This document shows, in pieces, positions 33,186-43,808 of a stretch of DNA of 64,000 bases. The position numbers were made by a program, and so were the translations under genes. Positions within the stretch are counted from its first letter, which is position 1. Each line of letters begins with the position of its first letter. Below the pieces are notes generated by a model. It ran no database searches and had not been told where the DNA came from. It worked only from the letters and a program-made list of their open reading frames with translations. The stretch is from Erigeron canadensis (taxonomy: Eukaryota > Streptophyta > Magnoliopsida > Asterales > Asteraceae), in NCBI RefSeq assembly GCF_010389155.1, contig NC_057769.1:10974735-11038734 (forward strand), given 5' to 3'.

Positions 33186-33470
33186 AGTTCAAATCCGGCT
33201 TGACAGAAAGTTTTTTATGAAGTTTCTTGTTAGATGCAAGGGCTTACACTCGATCATCTGCAAAAAGTACCTTTTGCTTGTTATTAATAGTATCCTGTGC
33301 AACAAGCACCAAGTAGTTGATGTGAGTGGCTGCTTTCCTTTTATGACACGAACTTTGGTGCTGCCCAGATATTCTGTTTGGAAGAGGCTATGTGAACCTT
33401 GTGTTGGGTTTAGTGGCCAGATCAAATAATAGCTTCAGTACTGAATCTGCTTCAGTCTGTCTATATCTTT
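33186..33470 (+). pseudogene. Duplicated unrecognised exon fragment, copy 2
   Basis: Counterpart of 20380-20660, more decayed. The order of flanking blocks is the same as after NLR1, which confirms that NLR1 and NLR2 derive from one duplicated locus. Confidence 0.45.
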
Positions 33471-33654
33471 TCGTTTTTTTGGATTTAGCAGAAGCTTGGG
33501 AGTTCTGTAGACTCTTTTTCAAGGGGAGGTAACGCAAAGCCTTGGGCTCTGATTATAGACTCTCTTTTTTGTGTGTGAATATTTTGTTATTTTTAAGCCG
33601 TTGCTTGGATATTTTGAGCTTGGGTTTTGTTTGGTGCGCGCATTTTGGTTGTTT

Positions 33655-33985
33655 TTAATAGACTCGATATATAGCCTATAGTTATCGGTTGATATCTTGT
33701 TAATATTTGTACTCCTATATATTAGAGATATAAGGCTAATTTAATATAGGAGACCTCTCTTCCTATAATTAGGGAGGTCATTGTATTGTACATACCGATT
33801 AATGTGAATGACAGGGGCAAGAGAATAACATTCTTTCATGTTATCATAGAGTCAAAATCCTCCATGTGGTTTTCCAGCCGATTTTTTAATCGGACCTCCC
33901 TCCTAATTTTTTTTTGCTCAAGATAATCACTATATATCACAACCGATAACTATAGGCTATATATCGGATAGTTAGAGTCTATTAG
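33655..33985. mobile_element. Foldback enclosing a short Copia-type LTR and primer site
   Basis: Outer arms ATATAGCCTATAGTTATCGG (33669-33688) and its inverse near 33943-33965 are continued by AATAGACTC / GAGTCTATT. Inside, 33698-33838 runs from TGTTAATATTTG to TTCTTTCA and is followed by TGTTATCATAGAGTC, a degenerate match to the tRNA-Met primer site common in Copia elements. No second LTR and no coding were seen, so it may be a TRIM remnant. Confidence 0.45.
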
Positions 33986-34302
33986 TTTTGACATTGTTAC
34001 AATCTTTATGGAAATCTACACCTGTTGGGAGTTATTGGAGTCTGGAGATATGCGTATAACTTTGCCCATATAAGCTACATATATGTAGAACTTTAGAGCT
34101 AGATATGATTGTTATTTTGAAGTCAAAAGAGTTTCTACCAGAAATACACTATTGATTTATGTATGTTTTTATTTCTGTGAATGAAACTATAGTTTAAGCT
34201 TTAATATGTACAGGGTGGTGATTATTTTCACGTTAAGCATAAAAAAATCATATACCAGTAATAATAAGCTTTGATTATTATCATTATGTTTTTTTACCAG
34301 TA
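33986..34302. other. Intergenic DNA
   Basis: AT-rich; nothing recognised. Confidence 0.6.
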
Positions 34303-34592
34303 CTAGACATGCCAAAAAAAAATAAAAAAAATAACGTTCCTCAAGAACGATTCCAAAAAACTGGAATCGGAACCGAAAAATAACCGGTTCTTCAGGAACC
34401 GATTCCGGTTCTTAAAGATCCGGTTGGTTTGGAACCGGTTCCACTTTTCGTCCCAAAAATCAGTTCCAAATCGGTTCCATTCCGATTTGTTGGACAAAAA
34501 AACTAAAAATAACTGGTTAAAAGTTGACAAAGAATCGGTTCTGGTTCCGAACGGTTCCACCAAGAACCGATTTTTGGGCAAGTCAGTAGGGA
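34303..34592. mobile_element. MITE-like element rich in GGTTCC/GGAACC
   Basis: The ends CTAGACATGCCAAAAA and, inverted, CTACTGACTTGCCCAAAAA are similar. The interior is a dense array of GGAACCG/CGGTTCC motifs able to fold on itself. No coding and no certain target duplication. Confidence 0.45.
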
Positions 34593-34599
34593 GTAGGGA

Positions 34600-34830
34600 C
34601 CCATCATGGTTTTATTTTCATCAGGGAAGAAACAAATAAAATAGAGTAATACTCTGTATTAATTATTGACTTTGTATCTATAAATTATTTTTGTTTGTAT
34701 TTGTATATATTTGAGTTTGCATTTTATGAGTTGCATTTTATTTAGCTTGAACGTATCTTTGTTTTAGTTTTGATTGTGTTTCTTTAGGGGTTTGGATTTA
34801 CAAATAATATGGATAAGAAAAATAAAACTA
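34600..34830 (+). other. NLR 3'-flank remnant
   Basis: AATACTCTGTATTAATTA, TTTAGCTTGAA and TTTTAGTTTTGATT match the 3' flank of NLR4 (58707-58860) in the same order. It probably marks the original 3' end of NLR2, now separated from it. Confidence 0.6.
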
Positions 34831-35088
34831 TTAAAATTTAGGTTTTTAAAATACAAAAGTATTATAATATTTATTATGTATGGATATTCACTTTCATATT
34901 TATATAATTGTATTCTAGAATGTTTTCTTGAAACCTATAAATAACAGGTTATATTGTAACCCTATGTGTCTCTCATTAATAGAACACTATTCTCTCTCTA
35001 TTATTTTTTCTCAATCTTATAATACATGTTATTTCATTTCGTGTCTAAGGACTCACATTTTTCATGTCATGTGTTCTATTATTAATGT

Positions 35089-35325
35089 AAAGTAACTCCC
35101 AATACCGTCTTCCACAAGTTTTAGGTCCCAATACCGTTTTTTACGGCGTATGGGGAAGTTGAGATGTAAACAGCCTTACCCCTACCAAAGGTAGAGAGAT
35201 TGCTTTCATTTTCTACCAAAGATAAAAAAAAAGGACCTCCTGCCTTGCTGGTCATGAGGATCGAACCCATGACATCTGTCTCAAGAGTCAAAGGCTCCAA
35301 CCACTGATCAAACTCAATCTTAGAA
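35089..35325 (-). mobile_element. tRNA-derived SINE
   Basis: Closely matches the SINE at 49789-50025. The minus strand has B box GGTTCGATCC (plus 35258-35267) and body blocks ACAGCCTTACCCCTACCAAA and CAATACCGT. Confidence 0.75.
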
Positions 35326-36012
35326 TATATGTGCTTTAATTCTTTTTAGTTTTTGTTAATGAGGAAGGGAAAGGGGAATAGAACAAATCAGTCTAATTTT
35401 AAATTTATTGAAACAATTTACATTATAAGTTCTTTTCCTTTTCCTCTTCTCTTCTTTCCATCTTTTACAAAATCTTAAAAATGCATTTTATAAAGTTTCT
35501 CTTCTCATTCTTTAATTTTTTTCATTAAAAAAATCTTAACCTACACCTCCTTTCCCTGAATTCTTATTCTTACGACCAACCACTACAAAAAAATAATAGT
35601 AATCTGAAAGCCAAAGATAAATAACCTTATCTTGACATATATAATATAAGAAATGCTTGAAACGTTGAACAAAGTCAATTCACTTACAGCTACTCTTTTA
35701 CTTATTTAAAGTCCAACAACCGACTTTCAAATGCGGCAATAGATAACCAGTATCAAAAAACATAATAGCAAAGGAAGCCTAGAAATCAACAATGAATTGA
35801 AAAAAGTAGATAATATAAACTAAATATATTTAAATAATTAATACGAAAAAAATAGCGCTGCAAAACATGACTACTTGACCTTTGTCAAGAAAGCTATATC
35901 AAGTTCCATCTGATAAAACATATAAAGTGTATAACTTTATTAATTTTGTATTTCCAACATCACAGAAGTTTGGCAAAAATATTTACTAATTCACACCTTT
36001 AGTACGTATGCA
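35326..36012. other. AT-rich intergenic DNA
   Basis: No gene, RNA or clear mobile element recognised. Confidence 0.6.
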
Positions 36013-37167
36013 CAGTGGCGGATATAGAAGTTTAAACGAGGGTATGCAAAATTAAATGACATTTTTTACATCGGTAAAACTCCGACAAATATTTTGGGTT
36101 TTTTTTGTGTGTTAGGGTCGGGTTTTGAGTTTGTTTTTGCTCTTTTTAGATCAACATGCTATAGTATCTTAAATCTTTCACACCAAAAAATGTAAGAATA
36201 TTATAGTAGTATACTCAATTTGTCAGAACTGGAGATGAAAATGACTTAAGGTTTAACTCATCCGATCGGATTGTAAAAATCGGCTTCTTTTATTTAAAAA
36301 ATATATACTTCTAAATAACTATATACACATAAAAAAAATATATATATTTTTTTGTTATATTGAAAGTATTTGTTATATGCATAAGTCAAGTAATAGGTTT
36401 ATATTTATATTGAAAGTATTTGTTATGTGCATAAGTCAAGTAATAGGTTTATATTTATATTAAAAGTTTTCGTTATATGTATAACTTAAATAATAGTTTA
36501 TGGGGTAAAAACGTTCAAAAAATAATAGTTAAGGGGTGATAAGTAGAAAGAATACATTGGAAGTTTGGAACTCCCATCAAGTAAAAATCTTTGTACACAC
36601 TCAGAGCATCTACAATGGTAAAAAGCTTTTGAAAGCTTCTTTATTTTGCCACCTAATTATCCACCATCTTCAATCTATTAATAAGTCATCTCTTTTAATG
36701 GAAAGCTTTTTGTAAAGCTTTTTTTGTCACTAGACAAGAAAAAAGGTTTTGATCAAAAGCTTGAGGATTATCAACCTATTCATCAAAAAAGCTATTTACT
36801 CCAATAGTATCAACCTTTTCAAAGGCTTATTCTTTCAAAAAGAGTTTTTCTTCAACTCACCATTGGAGATGCCACCATATCATGTGGCGTAAAGCCCAAC
36901 AAACCATTTTTTTAATAATGTTTTTTCCTGTCTTTTTTCTTTAGTAGAGTATACAAAAAACATTTCTCCATTGTTACACCAGCTTCCGACAAAGATTTGC
37001 ACCTCCTTTTTTCTGTGTTCTTCAATGGGTATGCACCTCTATTTCTCAGGTTATACACTTTAAGGAATTAGACTTAAAAAACATCCAAACTTATTTATTT
37101 ACCACTAATAGGAGTAGCCATAGGGTGTGTAAGTGCATACCCAAGTTAGTACATAGGTCCGCCCCTG
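36013..37167. mobile_element. hAT-type non-autonomous element
   Basis: Termini are CAGTGGCGGATATAG and, inverted, CAGGGGCGGACCTAT (about 12 of 16 match). Flanks CGTATGCA (36005-36012) and CGTACACA (37168-37175) are an imperfect 8-bp target duplication, as in hAT elements. A ~55-base direct repeat (TATTGAAAGTATTTGTTAT...) lies at 36355-36475. No transposase coding. Confidence 0.75.
36604..36873. mobile_element. MITE nested in the hAT element
   Basis: Inverted ends GAGCATCTACAATGGT and GGCATCTCCAATGGT bound about 270 bases with many AAAAGCTTT motifs. No coding. The target duplication could not be fixed. Confidence 0.6.
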
Positions 37168-37328
37168 CGTACACATTCAAATCAACGGGAATAATCATTG
37201 TTATAGACAAAGTTATGAGTTCAGAGGTATTCCCGAATTACAAACTGTCATTGAAACAAAATCAAAGGACAAATGAATACACAGAGAAACAGTAAACATG
37301 TAATTTATATCAAGTCCATAAAACAAGA

Positions 37329-38950
37329 TGTCACACTCCGCCTAAGGCGGGCCCAAGCGGTAGGTGACTTCTTGAGATCACAATCACAAATTATAACTCT
37401 AAATGAGACCTTTTTACTTATTATTGATATAAAAACCAGGATCTTACATGAAGTGTACAAAACTTATACTAGAGATTCTACAACATGATTAGCTTTTACA
37501 AAATGCTAGAAAATCTCCGTCCTTTAGTGAATGCATATGTGACTCCCAATAAGCATGCTTCTTCTACTTATAGTCCGATTATTTAATTTCCTGAGAATAC
37601 ACTAAAATATGTCAATATAAAGTTGATGAGTTTATAGGTTTTCAATAAATATTTATGTAGACCACAAGACCGTTGTTTACCAAAGTGTCATAAGTAGTTT
37701 AAAAAGACACTTCAAAAGTTTTGTCATTGCCCTATCTATAAATGTTATGATGTTTCCAAGATTTCAAAATCCTTAAAAGATTATACATAGGCAATATGTA
37801 AAAGAGATTGTCTTGTGTCCATAAAAGCGTATAAATAATTTGTAAAAGACTATATCACAACATGTTTTCTAGAAAAGCTGAGCACATAATTCTTTTTAGA
37901 GATTTGGTGGACCGCAAGAATTCAATGATAATGTAACGCATACAAATATCATAAATAGTAGTTTCGTATGCTATGTCATGAGTGCCGATGCCTTAACATA
38001 TTGTTTACCCCTTTAGTAGTGTTTCACTCAAACACTAGTTCAAACATTATATGCCCGTTTCCCAAGTTAGCATGACTAACTCGAGCAGGGGTGTCAGCCC
38101 CAATAGTACTACCCATAATATTCGCGCAATGGTTTCACGGCATCAAGATTCCAAGGGGATTTTATGAGTGATTGTTACATAGCCATACACAAACTATTTG
38201 TCACTTATGTCCAAAATAAGAGTAACCCATAATAGTTCAACAAGAAATTCATGTAGCTCGTAGTTAAAGTAGTAGTATATCACAATAGAGTAATAAAACA
38301 TGTTTTCACATATAGTTTTGTAAAATGACCGTGCATGTATTCTTATCCCAAAACAAATTAAAAGAGTTTAAAGTGAGACTATGAACTCACCTCTAGTGCC
38401 AGAGAGTATAGAATGTGATAATGAGTATGACGAGAGTAGCTTTGGATATGAGATCGTCCTCTATAAAACATACTCAACAAGGTCTCTAATGGACTTGACA
38501 CAAATTAGAAACCTTACATTGTAACTCCTCCTACAGCTACCATGAGCAACCACCCTATCCCCCATACGTTCTTTATAAGTGTTTCGAACATTATACCTTG
38601 CAGCCTTGAAACCCAACAACCTTTAAAGTCGTGGGTTATGGGTGTTCCTGGAGGGTGTTTTGTGATGATTTTGAGGCTGTGTTTGGGGTTGCTTTGGGAT
38701 GAAGTTGGGGCTGTTTTATAGTCATTTCAGCCACGAGATATAGAGAGGAAGAAAGGATGCGTTGGATGTACGGAATGAAGGCAACGGAAGAGGGGTATTT
38801 ATAGGTTAAGAAATGAGACTCCATGACCTTTTCCTTGGCCCTCAATCCACAATGACTCGTCATTCGATTAATCTTGGCTTGACATGTGTAGTGTCACAAT
38901 TGGTGACGAATATTGTGTTACTTGAGGCGAGCGTATTTGAGTAACGTAAC
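37329..38950 (-). mobile_element. Probable solo LTR
   Basis: It begins TGTCACACTCCGCC on the plus strand and shares the block AGGTGAGTTCATAG (here inverted) with the solo LTR at 6934. AAACAAGA occurs on both sides (37321-37328 and 38951-38958). An 8-base repeat is longer than expected for an LTR element, so the exact ends are uncertain (the right end could be 38951). No coding. Confidence 0.5.
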
Positions 38951-38958
38951 AAACAAGA

Positions 38959-40284
38959 GATTTTGTGATATTTTGAATTTCCAAGTTGATGACTATACTG
39001 TATGTTTTCTCATAGCATACCACGTATTCCTTTGATAACTCTTATGGCCTTTTGGTCGTTCATTTTGTTTAGTAAATTTATCATACTCTTTCAAGATAAA
39101 TTAAGATATATTTAGATGATGATGGTGACTAAGCTATTAATTTGCTTCCTATTTGTTTTACACGGCATTAACTAGGAAGACAAGGGAGTTGTTTAAGTCC
39201 TATTTCAATTTGTATTTTGTCATCTTTAGTTGGTATTTATTTGTAGTAAAAAATGTAGTTAAGTTTAAACATACTGGAAAAGCTTTATTCATAAGTTTAA
39301 TAGGCTATTAATCATGTTTCGCTATTTAGACACATCAATTATCAATTATTTGTAATAAAAATTTAAACTTAATACTTGCTCCTTATAAAATAAATGTTTA
39401 GTTCGTTAAAATAAAACGACTAACGAATGAATTTGTTGTGCAAGAGAAAAATAGCCAGAAATCTAGCGGTTGTCACACAAGATGATAACTTAATGATAAA
39501 AATAAGCTATTTGAGGTACTAGGGACGCGGCGCTTTTAGTTGGGAAAAAAACTTCTTGTTTTACATTTTTGTTTCCAAAAAACATTGAAAACAGAAAATT
39601 TGTTCTTCGAAAAAACAGAAAACAAAAATCACTATTTTCCACTATATATGAGAAATTTGAAAACACTTTTTTATTATTTTCCAATTTGCATTCTTCATTT
39701 TCTAAGTCTTAAAAATCTCATATGATATTAACACTCCCATTACGCCCTCATCCCGGTCCCATTGCGCCTCGCTCTTGCCCCTGTCACCCCCGACCCCACT
39801 CGAGTCCCAACCTCCCACTTAACCAAGTATTTATGATAAATGTATAACTATTTAACGTATCTTAACTGCAGCTTAAAGAGCTACGTTTAACAAAACAATA
39901 AAAATAATATTTTTTTAGTTTTGAACGCGTTTTTAAACTTTCAAGATAAAAACAAAACTCAATCTATTTTTTAAAAATTAAAAAAGGCGTCCTAAATGAT
40001 GCATCAATGCATCATACATTCGCATATTTTATTTTGTCTTAAACATCGGAACACATTAACTAACCTTATAACCAAATAAGAATCCCACTGATAAACTTCT
40101 AAAATCCCGATGTGAGTATAATCACAGCCTCACACATGGTATTTCAAATTAATTAAAGGCAAGGAACTATGCCTTTCTCGTATTCCAAAACCGATATGAG
40201 TATAACCATCTAAAAGCCTTGTTGGGTTAGCTTCGTTTTCCTCTGTTAGAAAAGAATGAAGAAGCAGAATCTACACCTGAAGTT
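38959..40284. other. Intergenic DNA
   Basis: No gene seen. It has a small GC-rich patch (39740-39830) and a near-palindrome GATGCATCAATGCATC near 39999. Confidence 0.6.
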
Positions 40285-40350
40285 AAAGCGTAATAGCTCA
40301 CTTGTCTAGCTCCATGGCACCGAAAATGTATCAGGACTCATGAAGGCGGA
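40285..40350 (+). pseudogene. rrn26: Mitochondrial 26S rRNA fragment (NUMT)
   Basis: AAAGCGTAATAGCTCAC followed by TCTAGCTCCATGGCACC and GAAAATGTATCAGGACTCA reads like plant mitochondrial large-subunit rRNA. Only about 65 bases are clear, so it is a nuclear scrap, not a working rRNA gene. Confidence 0.7.
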
Positions 40351-40436
40351 TACTCTCAGGTCAATCCTGGTAGTGAATAGGGCAGCCTCCTTCGAACATC
40401 TGATTCACCTTAGATTGGACACTTCAATTGCCAATG

Positions 40437-40645
40437 AAAATTAGTTCAACTGGTCAGAGGCATTCCCGGTTTTACCCAAGGTCTTGAGTTCAGTCCTTAG
40501 GGATGACAAAACCTTGGAGATTTTCCCTCTGAATACTTGTAACGGCTCATGGTCAACATCTAGTTGTCTAGGGTACGTACAAAGTTTCACCATTATACGG
40601 TGTGGTTTCCCGATGTCGTGTTCCGACTGAATGTTCAAAAAAAAA
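40437..40645 (+). mobile_element. tRNA-derived SINE
   Basis: A-box-like TAGTTCAACTGGTCAGAGG, B box GAGTTCAGTCC (40486-40496), ending in AAAAAAAA. Its body is different from the family at 35089/49789/62320. Confidence 0.7.
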
Positions 40646-40897
40646 GTATAACCATTAAGGTCGCATTCATGAAGATGATTATAGTAAATTTAACATACTG
40701 TATATATCTTGAAAGGAAAATGTCTAACATAAGTCATATGCCTAAAAATCAACTTAAAACCTTAAAAATTTGACATGTGGATTCCACTAATTTTCTTTTT
40801 TAATCTTGACCCCAATTCATGATTATATTGGTTTTCAGGCATACAAATTAGGTTTGGAATTACTCATTTTAACCTAATTTTGAGTAAAAAATATGAA

Positions 40898-41064
40898 GGG
40901 AAAATGATTTATGATGTTAACATCATCTTTGTTGGATGATGTTGCTCTCACAAACTTACTTAAATCAATTTTTACACATGTCAAAAAGCCCCCCATGATT
41001 TTAATGGTTTGTGAGAGCAACATCATCCAACCAAAATAATGTTAACATCATCCAAGTTATCCCC
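40898..41064. mobile_element. 167-bp Mutator-type MITE
   Basis: AAATATGAA flanks both sides (40889-40897, 41065-41073), a perfect 9-bp target duplication. The whole element folds back on itself: the arms share GATGATGTTAACAT and TTGGATGATGTTGCTCTCAC. No coding. Confidence 0.9.
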
Positions 41065-41170
41065 AAATATGAAACCATTACTGAACCAATTGCGTTAATC
41101 TTGGAGTATCCCAATTATATGAAATTAGGTTTCCCACCAATTGCACGTATATATCTTTCTGTAGAAATAA

Positions 41171-41720
41171 ACATGCACACAAGGTGTTTGTGTAAATGCC
41201 TCATTGAACACCCACTTCATTCTTTTCTGACCCTTTTCTTTAATCCTCCGATTCTTTCATCTTCTTTTAAGATTTTGGGTATGTTTTCTTGATATAGATA
41301 TATAAGGGTACATATATATGCATATATACAATGAAGAAGTATGCAACACGGGAAGAAATCGGACAGGGGTCATAGGGGGTAGCATGCAAAGCGTTTAACA
41401 AGCGCGCAGGTGAAATTGTGGCGATCAAGAAACTGTTTGAAAAGTACGAGTCATGGGACGTATGCATGAGCTTGAAAGAAGTTAACTTCCTAATGAAGTT
41501 GAACAATCATCTGAATGTCTTAAAACTCAAGGAGATCATCAGAGAAAACGATACGTTATTCTTGGTATTTGAATGCATGGAATGCAGTCTTCTTGTCACA
41601 AATTCTTTAGTAAAGATTGGTAATCTTGGTCAAGCCTGTGAGACGAATGATCAACCACCATATAGAGAGTATGTTACTGCACGTTGATATGGTGCCCCTG
41701 AGGTTCTTCTTTATTCGCTT
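41171..41720 (+). pseudogene. MHK/MAK-type kinase, remnant C (leader plus N-terminal part)
   Basis: The leader at 41171-41280 matches remnant A. From 41332 it encodes MKKYATREEIG, a broken glycine-loop region with a stop, VACKAFNKRAGEIVAIKKL (subdomains I-II), EVNFLMKLNNH (III), VLKLKEIIRENDTLFLVFE (IV-V), then jumps over subdomain VI to LVKIGNLGQACE and EYVTARW, a stop, and APEVLLYS. The catalytic loop is deleted. The fragments A, B and C together cover most of one kinase gene. Confidence 0.85.
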
Positions 41721-41839
41721 GAAATGAGATGGTATTAGTTTTTATATTTGTTTTTTATGTACAATAGTCGACCCCTTGCTCAACCTATAACCCGCCCAAT
41801 TTCACCTCTATGTGTAAATGTTAAAGAAATGTTCCCCGT

Positions 41840-43060
41840 TAGTACACCTTGCGAGCATAATCTGTGACTACACTTGCTTCTTGTCCTTCACTTGCTGCAG
41901 ACTAAATAACAAGGAACAAGAATAAATTTTAATTATATATTAACTGAAAACATAAAAGACTGAGATTTATGTTATACCAGTAGCTTTATTCTTACCTTCA
42001 TGTAGACATCGATATCAGGATTATGCTTAATTTTTGCATAATTCTCTCTTCTTGACAGCTCTGCCACATCTCTGCACTTCAGACGACCAACCTTGATCAA
42101 CCCTACCATCAAATTTATTCATAGTAGATATTGCAACATAGAGGTGGCAATTTTGGCCCACTGAATGTTGAATGTGTCAATTAGATTTCATTTATATCAA
42201 ACAGGTCAAATATTTATATAAAAAAATAGTTAAAAGGGCCAAATGAACGTTTTTTTAGTAATCATAATTAAAGAATCAAATATTATGTTAACAATATAAA
42301 GAATAAGAGAAGGTAGTGTTTACAAGTTTCACAACCCATTTTGGCCCGTTTCAAGTTGTACTAAAAGTAAACTTGTTTGACCTGTTACCCAAGCCGGCCA
42401 ACCTGCCTATCGTAAACCTCTATTTAGCACCACTGAAGATCAAACTAACTGTAACATGTTCCAACCCCTTGGTATCAAGCAGAGAAAGCCATGGCTCCTC
42501 TGACTGTCATTTCTCCAATATGAACATCATTTTGACTGATATATGCAGAAATTCTTTCAGGTACAAACTCATGCAGTTCATGACCATTATTCTTCACCTT
42601 CCCGGAGTTCTACAATTACAGAATAAAGTAGGATTAGATACTCCACTTTCACTAAAGGTAATGTTTTTGGCCCCTTTACTTGTAAATGGGCGGATTTGGT
42701 ACAACCGTACATGTGTATATCTCTAAAGCGTACTTTTAATCCTTTATACCTCCTAGACCATTTTCATTAAAATATATAGAGTATGTTTGATATAATATTA
42801 AGTACACAAAATTGCGCAGGTGGTCAGCCCAGTCCATCCTGTTTTGATATTTAATGAAACGATAACATGCTTCACTAGTAACCCTTTTTGTCCGTGTGAC
42901 GTGCCCGCTTTGCCATGTCTAACTTTAATACATCATTGTAAGGAGCAAGTCATGAATTCATGATATGTAATTTACCTTAAGCTCCTTGGTGATCCTCCAA
43001 ACCAATGCTAACAAGAGTGTTCTGTTTCCAGAACTTGGAGGACTCAACAATAATGTCATT
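41840..43060 (-). pseudogene. PDR-type ABCG transporter remnant (first nucleotide-binding domain)
   Basis: On the minus strand: 43060-42976 encodes MTLLLSPPSSGNRTLLLAL, a decayed Walker A (GPPxSGKTTLLLAL in the family), ending at a GT donor. 42609-42430 encodes [30 protein letters not shown] and AFSA, then stops. 42103-41996 encodes VAELSRRE...NPDIDVYMK, and 41895-41840 encodes GQEASVVTDYA. Order and wording match plant pleiotropic-drug-resistance ABCG proteins. Walker A has lost its Lys, and stops break several exons. Confidence 0.8.
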
Positions 43061-43599
43061 ATATTAACACGTTACATGTAATATTTTAGTACAACGATAT
43101 AATCATGTTTCTTTTACATCTATAAATTTTTATATCCTTGTGTTAAGTACCTTCATGACTATGCTGTAACCAGAGAAAACAACTGTGAAAATTATGCAAA
43201 TATATTCTTGTGTTTGTTTCCTAGCTTCATCTGCAGGAATTCCTTGTAAGGAAACACATCCTATGAATTTGCAAATAATAAAAGAACATAATATGGGCTT
43301 AGCATAATATGAGATGCATTCAAAAATCAAAATGCTAGTTCACTTCAAATCAGAATAAAGATTAAAAATTAATAATACCCACATGAAAGAGTTATTATTA
43401 TTATTAAAGTTAATAATTAGTATGATAAAAACTAATAATTCGTAAAGTATATACTGTAGGATTTGTACATACTGAGCAAAAGAAATATACCCCTTGTGGC
43501 CACATAGGTCTACTAAAGACGAATCCGGGCTACCCGCAAAACCGGTGTTGTCCTGAGATTATAGGTTAACAAAAATCAAAATATAATATGATTAAAAAA
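43061..43599. other. Intergenic DNA
   Basis: May include intron or upstream sequence of the PDR remnant on the minus strand. A minus-strand open frame at 43130-43330 has no motif that I can assign. Confidence 0.5.
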
Positions 43600-43808
43600 G
43601 CCATCAGGTATTATAATAATAACTATTAGGGAATAAGACAACTATGTACATGAGGTCTTGTCCATTATAGTCAAGAGTATCATTTGATCTGATTTATTGA
43701 TCTATACAAAGTCAATGCAATAACCCCTTAATTCCCTACTTCATCTGTAAAATTAATTTCCTTCAAAACTTTCTCAGAAATCAGAATTAAACAAAAGGCA
43801 AAAATACA
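43600..43808 (+). promoter_or_regulatory. NLR3 leader with two W-box cores
   Basis: Same block as before NLR1. AGTCAA (inverse of TTGACT) lies at 43669-43674 and 43710-43715. Confidence 0.6.

Noticed and set aside
35250..35280. tRNA gene (good B box)
   Set aside because: No cloverleaf can be drawn around it and the same body occurs at 49789 and 62320; it is a tRNA-derived SINE.
42316..42726. 136-codon plus-strand open frame
   Set aside because: Opposite-strand shadow of the PDR-type transporter remnant, whose motifs read clearly on the minus strand.
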